In this document: positions 1 to 5,819 of the stretch, one piece after another
How the letters are laid out: every line of letters starts with the position of its first letter
How positions within the stretch are numbered: position 1 is the first letter of the stretch
Assembly: GCA_030615045.1 (NCBI GenBank)
Contig: JAUWZY010000053.1
Location: 1 to 6,570, forward strand
DNA from: Chloroflexota bacterium
GTDB taxonomy: Bacteria > Chloroflexota > Dehalococcoidia > SZUA-161 > JAUWZY01
Direction of reading: 5' to 3'
DNA: 6,570 bases
Program-made: the position numbers and the translations under genes
The notes under the pieces: generated by a model
What the model saw: the letters and a program-made list of their open reading frames with translations, nothing else
The model's database searches: none
Told to the model about the DNA's origin: nothing

Positions 1-877
1 CTACAAGCTCAACACTGTCAATCTCATCATCACTTACATTACACATTACAACCGCTTGGAAGTCCCTATCTTTAACTTCAGCCCAGATAGCGCTGAGAAT
101 ATCTCTATTTCTTAAGGCTTGTGCCGCTGCAATTGTACCAAAGCCATGACAGCCAGCAAGGAGAAGATTTTTCCGCCCTATTGGTGCTTGTTTAAATTGG
201 CTCTTTATCTTTATTATCAGACCGTAATCCTTCCTTATTGTGCCAATAAGGCCATAACCGTAATCTCGAATCATATCCATATAATATTCAGGGATATAAA
301 TCTCCGCCTTTGTTGCGCTGTTCATGATAGTCCAGTTCGGTTGAGGATGTGCAGGGGAGATTCCTTGGAGTTCATTCCAGTCCTCCTTCTCATAGCCCAT
401 GGGCTGGAGATTAAAGGAATAAGGAAGTGGCGATTGATCCCAAGGCTTCTCTATCCCCATAATTACTCTTGTAACGGGATTAGGGATAGGGCCACATACA
501 GACAAAACATTCATAAAAGGATCAAATTCTGTGACTACGTCTTCTGTGACTACGTCTTTTTTGTCAACCTTGGGCTTTCCAGTGAAGACTCTGGAGAAGG
601 TTCGGATAGTTTCGTCGGCAGCTCTTACATCGGGACTTGCCCAAGGATTTTCTTTCTCCCAAGGTTGTCTCATTCCGATAACGAAATCAGCGTTCCGAGA
701 GAATCCGAAGAGATTAGAAAGAAGGGCATCCCTTTCATGTCTTTCTCTAATTGCCCGGCGAATAGTGTCGACCAAAAGGTCGATCCCTTTGGCAACTATC
801 ACACCAGCGAAAATTTCTAAGGAAGACGGGTATATATCTCTAGTTCTTGCAAAAAGTGCGAGGTTTTCAAATTCCAT
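1..877 (-). CDS. Unrecognised protein, 3' end of the gene outside the window (first 292 residues visible)
   Basis: An open frame of 292 codons runs from ATG at 877 to the window edge without a stop. The start is strongly supported: AGGAGG lies 7 bases upstream, just after the dapF stop, so the gene is probably the next cistron of the operon. I do not recognise the family. The protein begins MEFENLALFARTRDIY and looks soluble, with no signal peptide. Visible landmarks are a basic helix around residues 36-50, VCGPIPNPVTR at 127-137, a second half with IRDYGYGLIGTIRKDYG at 203-219, and a glycine-rich LLLAGCHGFGTIAAAQAL at 238-255 that follows a hydrophobic strand, suggesting a Rossmann-like or other nucleotide-binding fold (inference). 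Residues 108-117 are DVVTE twice, from a 15-bp tandem repeat. The gene is clearly AT-richer than the others (about 35-40% GC in sampled stretches, against up to 70% in dapF) and uses many AGA, ATA and AAA codons, which hints at separate ancestry. It is sure to be coding; its function is unknown. Confidence 0.85.
   Translation of the reverse strand, partial: MEFENLALFARTRDIYPSSLEIFAGVIVAKGIDLLVDTIRRAIRERHERDALLSNLFGFSRNADFVIGMRQPWEKENPWASPDVRAADETIRTFSRVFTGKPKVDKKDVVTEDVVTEFDPFMNVLSVCGPIPNPVTRVIMGIEKPWDQSPLPYSFNLQPMGYEKEDWNELQGISPAHPQPNWTIMNSATKAEIYIPEYYMDMIRDYGYGLIGTIRKDYGLIIKIKSQFKQAPIGRKNLLLAGCHGFGTIAAAQALRNRDILSAIWAEVKDRDFQAVVMCNVSDDEIDSVELV
527..556 (-). repeat. Perfect 15-bp tandem duplication inside a coding region
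   Basis: The 15-base unit GACGTAGTCACAGAA (minus strand) occurs twice back to back, at 556-542 and 541-527, directly after a run of six A. It is in frame and encodes DVVTE-DVVTE (residues 108-117 of the unrecognised protein). The two copies are identical, which suggests a recent slippage event. It falls in a charged, probably loop-like stretch (GKPKVDKKDVV) just before the conserved-looking VCGPIPNP segment. Confidence 0.9.
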
Positions 878-884
878 TTCTTAG

Positions 885-890
885 CCTCCT
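885..890 (-). promoter_or_regulatory. Shine-Dalgarno site of the unrecognised terminal gene
   Basis: On the minus strand AGGAGG sits at 890-885, seven bases before ATG at 877 and one base after the dapF TAA stop (894-892). It is the best ribosome binding site in the window. It fixes both the strand and the start of the downstream gene, whose opposite strand also carries long but unsupported reading frames. Confidence 0.85.
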
Positions 891-891
891 T

Positions 892-1725
892 TTATTTCTG
901 CTGCCATTTTCCCTCGAACACAGCCTCAGCGGGGCCGGTTAAGTAAACCTCACCGATACCGTCCCACTCCACCGTCAGCGTACCCCCTGGTAATATTATA
1001 TCAACTTTATCATCTATATAGCCATGAAATCGGGCGGCGACGGCGATGGCACAGGCACCCGTGCCACAGGAGAGTGTCTCCCCTACCCCCCGCTCCCAGA
1101 CGCGGGCTCTAATTTGCCGCCGGCTCACCGCATTTGCCACCTCGAAATTAGTTCGGCTGGGAAAGATGGGGTGGTTTTCCACCTCGGGGCCGATCTCGGC
1201 AAGCGGGAAATGAGCTACCGGCTCCTCAACGAAGAGGACAGCGTGAGGATTGCCCATGGAAAGGATGTCGATCTTCAGTCCCTTGCCAGCCACAGTAATA
1301 GCATAATCGAGTACAGGCATTATGTCAAGCTTAGCTGGAATATCAGCGGGGGCAAATTGGGGCCTGCCCATAGCGACGCGAACTGAGCTCACCACGCCCT
1401 TTTCCAGCTTCGGGCTGACAGTCCTGATCCCGGCCATCGTCTCCACTTTCAACTCCTGAGCCGGAGCAAGTCCGCTTTCCACCGCGTACTTAGCCAGGCA
1501 CCTTAAGCCGTTGCCGCAGGCTTCAGCTTCGGAGCCATCGGGGTTGAACATGCGCATCCGGAGATCAGCAACCTTTGAGGACAGAAGCAAAATGAGCCCA
1601 TCGGCGCCGACTCCGAAGCGGCGCTGACACATGTCTTTTGCCAGCTCTGGCCAATCTCGCTCCAGGACGCGGGCATCTATCAAAATGAAATCGTTGCCTG
1701 TAGCTTGCATCTTTACGAACTTCAT
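892..1725 (-). CDS. dapF: Diaminopimelate epimerase DapF (EC 5.1.1.7)
   Basis: A cytoplasmic, cofactor-independent racemase that interconverts LL- and meso-diaminopimelate, the penultimate step to lysine and the source of meso-DAP where it is used in the cell wall. The 277 residues match the family length. The two pseudo-symmetric halves each supply one catalytic cysteine: Cys70 in EACGNGLRC and Cys220 in GETLSCGTGACA. Also visible are the N-terminal ATGNDF (8-13), RFGVGADG (36-43), FNPDGSEAEACGNG (60-73), MGNPHAVLF (157-165) and ERGVGETLSCG (211-221). No key residue is missing. ATG at 1725 overlaps the miaA stop as ATGA; a GGAGAGG at 1743-1737, inside the end of miaA, can serve as ribosome binding site. 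The TAA stop at 894-892 is followed within 14 bases by the next gene. The family is certain. Whether it serves only lysine synthesis or also peptidoglycan cannot be told from here. Confidence 0.97.
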   Translation of the reverse strand: MKFVKMQATGNDFILIDARVLERDWPELAKDMCQRRFGVGADGLILLLSSKVADLRMRMFNPDGSEAEACGNGLRCLAKYAVESGLAPAQELKVETMAGIRTVSPKLEKGVVSSVRVAMGRPQFAPADIPAKLDIMPVLDYAITVAGKGLKIDILSMGNPHAVLFVEEPVAHFPLAEIGPEVENHPIFPSRTNFEVANAVSRRQIRARVWERGVGETLSCGTGACAIAVAARFHGYIDDKVDIILPGGTLTVEWDGIGEVYLTGPAEAVFEGKWQQK

Positions 1726-2651
1726 GGCAAATTCGACCTCTCCATAAATCTCAAGGTGAGCTCCTTTGTTAGCTCCTCACGTTCTTGCTTTATGTCGAAC
1801 CAATGGATGCGCTCATCGCTTAAGCGGAACCAGGCATACTGGTGCCGGGCGAAGCGATGGGTCTCATATTTTATGTTTTGAATAGCACTCGGCAGATCGA
1901 GTTCCCGTTGCAGGAACATCCCGATCTGCTTATAGCCAAGCCCGGACATGGAGGGAAGGCTCAAGCTATAGCCCCGCTGCAGCAGTCCCTTCACCTCATC
2001 GACCAGACCAAGCTTGATCATATCATCGACTCGAGAGTCGATCCTGCGATAGAGCTCGGCTCGCTCTGCGGTCAGCCCGATGATAAGAATCTGAAACGGC
2101 GGGGGCTGCCTTTGTTGCAGTTGGGAAAAGGGCTTGCCCGTCGCCTGGTAGACCTCTAAAGCTCGAATCACGCGGCGAATGTTTTTGGGGTCAATGCGCT
2201 CAGCGGCCATCGGATCCAGCCCCTGAAGCTCCTCATAGAGCACAGCGCTGCCTTCAGCTTGAGCCCTGGCCTGGAGACTGCGCCTGAACTCGGGATGAGG
2301 CGGAACCTGGGGAAGGGACCAGCCTTCAAGGAGTGACCAGATATAAAGCCCGCTGCCGCCAACCAGAAACGGGATCTTCCCCCCACGGCTGATTGCCTCT
2401 AACGCCTGGTTTGCCAACTTGTGAAAAAGGGCCAAGCTGAAATCGTGATCGGGGTCAACGACATCGATGAGGTGATGGGGGACAAGGCCTCGCTCCTCCA
2501 GAGAGGGCTTGGCAGTGCCGATATCCATATAGCGGTAAACCTGCCGGCTATCGGCGCTCACAATCTCGCCATCGAAGCTCTGGGCAAGCTTTAGCGCCAG
2601 CTTGCTCTTGGCCAGCGCAGTGGGGCCAACGATGGCGATGAGCGGTTTCAT
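1722..2651 (-). CDS. miaA: tRNA dimethylallyltransferase MiaA (EC 2.5.1.75), with altered P-loop
   Basis: Transfers the dimethylallyl group from DMAPP to N6 of adenosine 37 in tRNAs reading codons that begin with U; MiaB-type enzymes may then thiomethylate the product. It is full length at 309 residues. Family blocks in order: P-loop-like GPTALAKS (9-16), SADSRQVYRYMDIGTAKP (32-49), VPHHLIDVVDP (57-67), LVGGSGLYI (96-104), ERIDPKNIRRVIRALEVY (151-168), and the C-terminal tRNA-contacting part GLGYKQIGMFLQ (237-248) and THRFARHQYAWFR (264-276). The oddity is Ala14 where the Walker A motif normally has Gly before Lys15 (codon GCC at 2612-2610; one base change from GGC). The rest looks intact, so the gene is probably functional. 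ATG at 2651 overlaps the tpiA stop as ATGA; only a weak AAAGG precedes it, so translation is probably coupled to tpiA. Its own TGA overlaps the dapF start. Confidence 0.96.
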   Translation of the reverse strand: MKPLIAIVGPTALAKSKLALKLAQSFDGEIVSADSRQVYRYMDIGTAKPSLEERGLVPHHLIDVVDPDHDFSLALFHKLANQALEAISRGGKIPFLVGGSGLYIWSLLEGWSLPQVPPHPEFRRSLQARAQAEGSAVLYEELQGLDPMAAERIDPKNIRRVIRALEVYQATGKPFSQLQQRQPPPFQILIIGLTAERAELYRRIDSRVDDMIKLGLVDEVKGLLQRGYSLSLPSMSGLGYKQIGMFLQRELDLPSAIQNIKYETHRFARHQYAWFRLSDERIHWFDIKQEREELTKELTLRFMERSNLP

Positions 2652-3412
2652 CTCGAGCCTTTAATTCTCGCTGTCTGCTCCACGATGCTGAGGAACTCTT
2701 CAGCCCTAAGGCTGGCTCCGCCAACCAGCGCGCCATCGATTTCAGGCTGGCTGATGAACTCGGCGATGTTGGCACTGCTCACGCTGCCGCCGTAGAGAAT
2801 GCGCAGCTCTTGAGCTACTTCATCGCTATAGATTTCGGCGATGAGCTTTCGGATGATGCCGATGGTATCATTTGCCTGCTCCCCGCTGGCTGCCCTGCCG
2901 GTGCCGATGGCCCAAACCGGCTCATAGGCGATGACCAGTCCCCCAGCCGAAGTTATCCCCTGAAGATCTGCCTGAATCTGCCTGCTGATGACCTCGATCG
3001 TCATCCCCGCTTCATTCTCCTCCAGCCTCTCCCCGACGCAGAGGATGGGCTTGAGCCCGGCCTTGAGCGCTGCTTGAACCTTCTTATTGATCATCACATC
3101 GCTCTCGCCAAAGTGCTCCCTCCGCTCCGAATGCCCCAAGATAACGAACTGGCAAAGCCCGCTGAGCATGAGCGGCGAGACTTCGCCGGTATAGGCGCCT
3201 TTGTCCTCGGAGTGCATATTTTGAGCGCCAAGCTCGATGGAGGAATCTTTGACCAGCTCCGCTACAGCTGTTAAGGAAATGAACGGAGGACAAACGACTT
3301 TCTCCACCCCGTTTATCTCATCCAGCCGCTCCTGCATGGATTTCACCAGCGCCACCGCCTCGGTGACTGTGGTATGCATCTTCCAATTTCCAGCGATAAG
3401 GGGCAGCCGCAT
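2648..3412 (-). CDS. tpiA: Triosephosphate isomerase (EC 5.3.1.1)
   Basis: Interconverts dihydroxyacetone phosphate and glyceraldehyde 3-phosphate in the cytoplasm; a single-domain TIM barrel, usually a dimer. At 254 residues it has normal bacterial length. The active-site set is complete: Asn9 and Lys11 in AGNWKMH (7-13), His94 in ILGHSERRE (91-99), and Glu164 in AYEPVWAIGTG (162-172), which also forms the mobile loop 6. The phosphate-binding segments YGGSV (207-211) and GALVGGASL (227-235) are present, as are CPPF (41-44) and GAQNMH (62-67). ATG at 3412 follows the apgM stop by 9 bases, with an AGGAG that overlaps the apgM stop codon. Its TGA overlaps the miaA start. Placed after pgk and apgM it completes a block of triose-phosphate enzymes. 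No anomalies seen. Confidence 0.98.
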   Translation of the reverse strand: MRLPLIAGNWKMHTTVTEAVALVKSMQERLDEINGVEKVVCPPFISLTAVAELVKDSSIELGAQNMHSEDKGAYTGEVSPLMLSGLCQFVILGHSERREHFGESDVMINKKVQAALKAGLKPILCVGERLEENEAGMTIEVISRQIQADLQGITSAGGLVIAYEPVWAIGTGRAASGEQANDTIGIIRKLIAEIYSDEVAQELRILYGGSVSSANIAEFISQPEIDGALVGGASLRAEEFLSIVEQTARIKGSR

Positions 3413-3417
3413 AACGC

Positions 3418-3422
3418 TCTCC
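3418..3422 (-). promoter_or_regulatory. Ribosome binding site of tpiA overlapping the apgM stop codon
   Basis: On the minus strand AGGAG at 3422-3418 shares its first two bases (AG) with the end of the apgM TAG stop (3424-3422, with the junction read as TAGGAG) and stands 5 bases before the tpiA ATG region begins at 3412. A ribosome terminating on apgM would be placed on this site, consistent with coupled translation. Confidence 0.6.
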
Positions 3423-4627
3423 TAAGCACCGAATTTTCCCAGCTTTAAAGCATGGGCCAAAGCCAAGGGCATGATTTGGGTTGCCGGGAACCTTCCCAGG
3501 GCACCGGCGGCACAGGCACGCTCCGAGAATTCATGCACAGCATCAGGTCGGCACCATTTGGAATAGAGAAGAACGGGCACAGGATGCCAACTATGGCTTT
3601 TGAGCACCGCTGGCGTCGAGTGGTCGCTGGCGATGATAAGCACATCTGGCTCGAGGGCGAATAGGCGGGATAAAAGGGCATCAACCTGTTCTATAATCCG
3701 AGCCTTGCGCTCAAAGTCGCCATCCTCGCCGGCAGAATCTGTCTGCTTTATATGAACATAGAAGAAGTCATACTCGGCATAATGTTTGATTAAAGTATCA
3801 AACTCGTCCTCGATGGCATCCCCTGTTTCCAGTACCTCCATACCTACCACCTGAGCCAAGCCGCGATACATGGGATAGGCAGCAATAGCTGCTGGCTTCA
3901 ATTTATATATCTCGCTGAACAAGGGGAAGCGAGGGTGCTCGGAGAAACCGCGAAGCAATACCATGTTGGCCGGCTCGGAATGAACTAAAGCCTCTTTTGC
4001 CTTGGCGACAAACTCGTTAGCCAGGGATGCGGTCTTTTTTGCCTGGGCAGAGAGCGGGATAATGGGCTTAGGCGGCAGTCCAACTTGCTGGGGATCAGAA
4101 TCAGTTAGTTGCGATGATAGTCTCTGCCCTCGAAACACAGCCACAAACCGATGCTCCTTGACTGGAGCCACAAACAGCTTGGCGCCATTTAAGCGGATAG
4201 CACCGAGTAGCTGGCATAACTGGGAACATGTCTCGGTTGAAATTCGCCCCGCCCTGCGGTCCAGCACCAAGCCTGTTTCATCTACGGTACAGAAATTGCC
4301 CCGAGCAGCGACATCACCTTCTCTGAGAGCAAAGCCGATCCCTAAAGCTTCCAGAACACCCCTTCCGATGGTGAACCGGAAGGGGTCATAGCCGAAGAGA
4401 GCCAGGTGCCCGGGGGCGCTGCCTGGAGTAATGCCAGGGGCAATGGGGTCGGCGAGACCGCAGATAGAGTTAGCTGCGATGAGGTCAAGGTTTGGGGTTC
4501 TTGCCTCCTCGAGCTCGGTCTTGCCCGTCTCAGGCCTGGGCAGTCCGCCTAAGCCATCGATGGCCAAGAGCACGATCCTGGACGATGATGATTTGGCGAG
4601 CTCCTTTATCTGATCATGCTCGTTCAT
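3422..4627 (-). CDS. apgM: 2,3-bisphosphoglycerate-independent phosphoglycerate mutase, archaeal (ApgM/COG3635) type
   Basis: Interconverts 3- and 2-phosphoglycerate through a phosphoserine intermediate, using two divalent metals; a member of the alkaline phosphatase superfamily, distantly related to GpmI. The 401 residues fit the ApgM family and are well short of GpmI (about 510). Motifs in order: metal-binding Asp24 in LLAIDGLGGLP (20-30); the ARTPNLDLIA block (43-52); likely phosphoryl-accepting Ser70 in GITPGSAPGHLALFGYDP (65-82); GRGVLEALG (88-96); HIKQTDSAGEDGD (292-304); and SDHSTPAVLKSHSWHPVP (334-351) with further Asp/His metal ligands. GEDGD has Glu where archaeal members, as I recall, usually have His; I believe Glu is usual in bacterial members. 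ATG at 4627 comes one base after the pgk stop (TAA-C-ATG) with no clear Shine-Dalgarno site, so it probably depends on coupling to pgk. Older annotation sometimes calls this family phosphonopyruvate decarboxylase-related; that is a misnomer. Confidence 0.95.
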   Translation of the reverse strand: MNEHDQIKELAKSSSSRIVLLAIDGLGGLPRPETGKTELEEARTPNLDLIAANSICGLADPIAPGITPGSAPGHLALFGYDPFRFTIGRGVLEALGIGFALREGDVAARGNFCTVDETGLVLDRRAGRISTETCSQLCQLLGAIRLNGAKLFVAPVKEHRFVAVFRGQRLSSQLTDSDPQQVGLPPKPIIPLSAQAKKTASLANEFVAKAKEALVHSEPANMVLLRGFSEHPRFPLFSEIYKLKPAAIAAYPMYRGLAQVVGMEVLETGDAIEDEFDTLIKHYAEYDFFYVHIKQTDSAGEDGDFERKARIIEQVDALLSRLFALEPDVLIIASDHSTPAVLKSHSWHPVPVLLYSKWCRPDAVHEFSERACAAGALGRFPATQIMPLALAHALKLGKFGA

Positions 4628-4628
4628 G

Positions 4629-5819
4629 TTAGTTTTCTTTATCTCGGAGCGCCGCTACCCCGGGCAAAGCTCGGCCCTCAAGGAACCTGAGGGCAGCGCC
4701 ACCACCGGTGGAAACATGGGTCATCTTTTCGGCCAGGCCGAGCGCAGTTACCGCCTCAGCAGTGGAGCCACCACCGATAACTGTGGTGGCATCGAGGCTG
4801 GCCAAAAGCTTGGCCAAGGCCTTGGTCCCCGTCTGAAAAGCCGGGAATTCAAACACACCCATAGGACCATTCCAGATGATAGTCTCGCATGAGAGTAGCA
4901 CAGCACCAAAGTGTTCCACGCTCTCGAGGCCGATATCCATGATATAGCAATCGCTGGGGATCTCAGTGATGAGAACAGTCTTAAATAGGGCATCGGCAGC
5001 AAACTCCCCTGCCACCACAACGTCGCTGGGCAGAAGAAGGTTAATGCCTTTCGCCGCGGCCTTCTCCATCACTTGCTGGGCCAAAGCTAAATCCTCCTCA
5101 GCCACTGGTGAGCGACCTACTTCATACCCCTTGGCCTTGAGGAAGGTACAGCACATGCCACCACCAATAAGCAGGAAATCGACCCTATCGAGGATATTCT
5201 GCAACAGGCCAATCTTATCGCTAACCTTGGCCCCACCGATTATGATGGCGAAGGGGTGAGCGGGCCCATTTAATGCCTGGCCCAAAGCCTCAAGTTCTTT
5301 CTCTAAGAGGAAGCCAGCGACGGCGGGGAGATACTCGGCAACGCCTACAGTGGAAGCATGGGCACGATGAGCAGCGCCAAAGGCATCGTTGACGAAGACG
5401 TCAGCCAGCCAAGCCAGAGACCGAGCGAACTCGGCATCGTTGCTCTCCTCCTCGGGGTGAAAACGAAGGTTCTCCAGCAAAAGCACTTCCCCTTCTTTTA
5501 GCCTCGTGACTTCCTTCTCCACCTCAGCGCCAATGCAGTCACCGACGCAAGTCACGGGATGCCTCAACAGCTCGGAGAGGCGTTGGCCCACTGGAGCCAA
5601 CCGCAGCTCTGCCACAATCTTGCCTTTGGGGCGTCCCAGGTGAGAGCATAAGATCACCTTGGCCCCTCCCGCGATCAGGTATTTGATCGTGGGCAGAACA
5701 GCCCAGATGCGACTATCATCAAGGATGGCTCCTTTGTCACCCAAGGGGACATTGAAATCAACCCTAACCAACACCTTCTTCCCCTTGACCTCGATGTCCT
5801 TAACAGTTTGCTTATTCAC
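4629..5819 (-). CDS. pgk: Phosphoglycerate kinase (EC 2.7.2.3), GTG start
   Basis: Reversibly transfers phosphate between 1,3-bisphosphoglycerate and ADP in glycolysis/gluconeogenesis; cytoplasmic, two-domain, monomeric in most bacteria. From the GTG at 5819 the product has 396 residues, the usual bacterial length, and begins (M)NKQTVKDIEVKGKKVLVRVD, which aligns well with known PGK N-termini. AGGGAGGGG lies just upstream. The ATG at 5846 would add nine unconserved residues and hide that site. N-domain substrate motifs: RVDFNVP (19-25), SHLGRP (59-64), ENLRF (116-120), NDAFGAAHR (144-152). C-domain nucleotide motifs: GGAKVSDK (195-202), WNGPMGVFE (316-324), GGGSTAEA (349-356) and TGGGAAL (371-377). 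All are intact. The start overlaps the end of cooC by 8 bases and the TAA stop is one base before apgM, so it is an inner gene of the operon. Confidence 0.97.
   Translation of the reverse strand: MNKQTVKDIEVKGKKVLVRVDFNVPLGDKGAILDDSRIWAVLPTIKYLIAGGAKVILCSHLGRPKGKIVAELRLAPVGQRLSELLRHPVTCVGDCIGAEVEKEVTRLKEGEVLLLENLRFHPEEESNDAEFARSLAWLADVFVNDAFGAAHRAHASTVGVAEYLPAVAGFLLEKELEALGQALNGPAHPFAIIIGGAKVSDKIGLLQNILDRVDFLLIGGGMCCTFLKAKGYEVGRSPVAEEDLALAQQVMEKAAAKGINLLLPSDVVVAGEFAADALFKTVLITEIPSDCYIMDIGLESVEHFGAVLLSCETIIWNGPMGVFEFPAFQTGTKALAKLLASLDATTVIGGGSTAEAVTALGLAEKMTHVSTGGGAALRFLEGRALPGVAALRDKEN

Noticed and set aside
578..595. Small inverted repeat (TCCAG, 8-base loop, CTGGA) as a possible hairpin or terminator
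   Set aside because: Only a 5-bp stem with no T-run, inside a coding frame; expected by chance.
119..820. Plus-strand open frame of 233 codons (and another at 531-884)
   Set aside because: Both are antisense to the minus-strand gene at 1-877. They lack a ribosome binding site and give low-complexity, Cys/Arg/Ser-rich translations, whereas the minus frame is open throughout, has AGGAGG at proper spacing and reads like a real protein.
878..891. Possible terminator or promoter between dapF and the last gene
   Set aside because: Only 14 bases separate the genes and they are taken up by the ribosome binding site; no room for a terminator hairpin or a promoter.
2810..3274. Plus-strand open frame of 154 codons opposite tpiA, plus similar ones opposite dapF, apgM, pgk and cooC
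   Set aside because: They are shadows of strongly identified minus-strand enzymes in a GC-rich region where stops are rare; none shows a start site or a recognisable motif.
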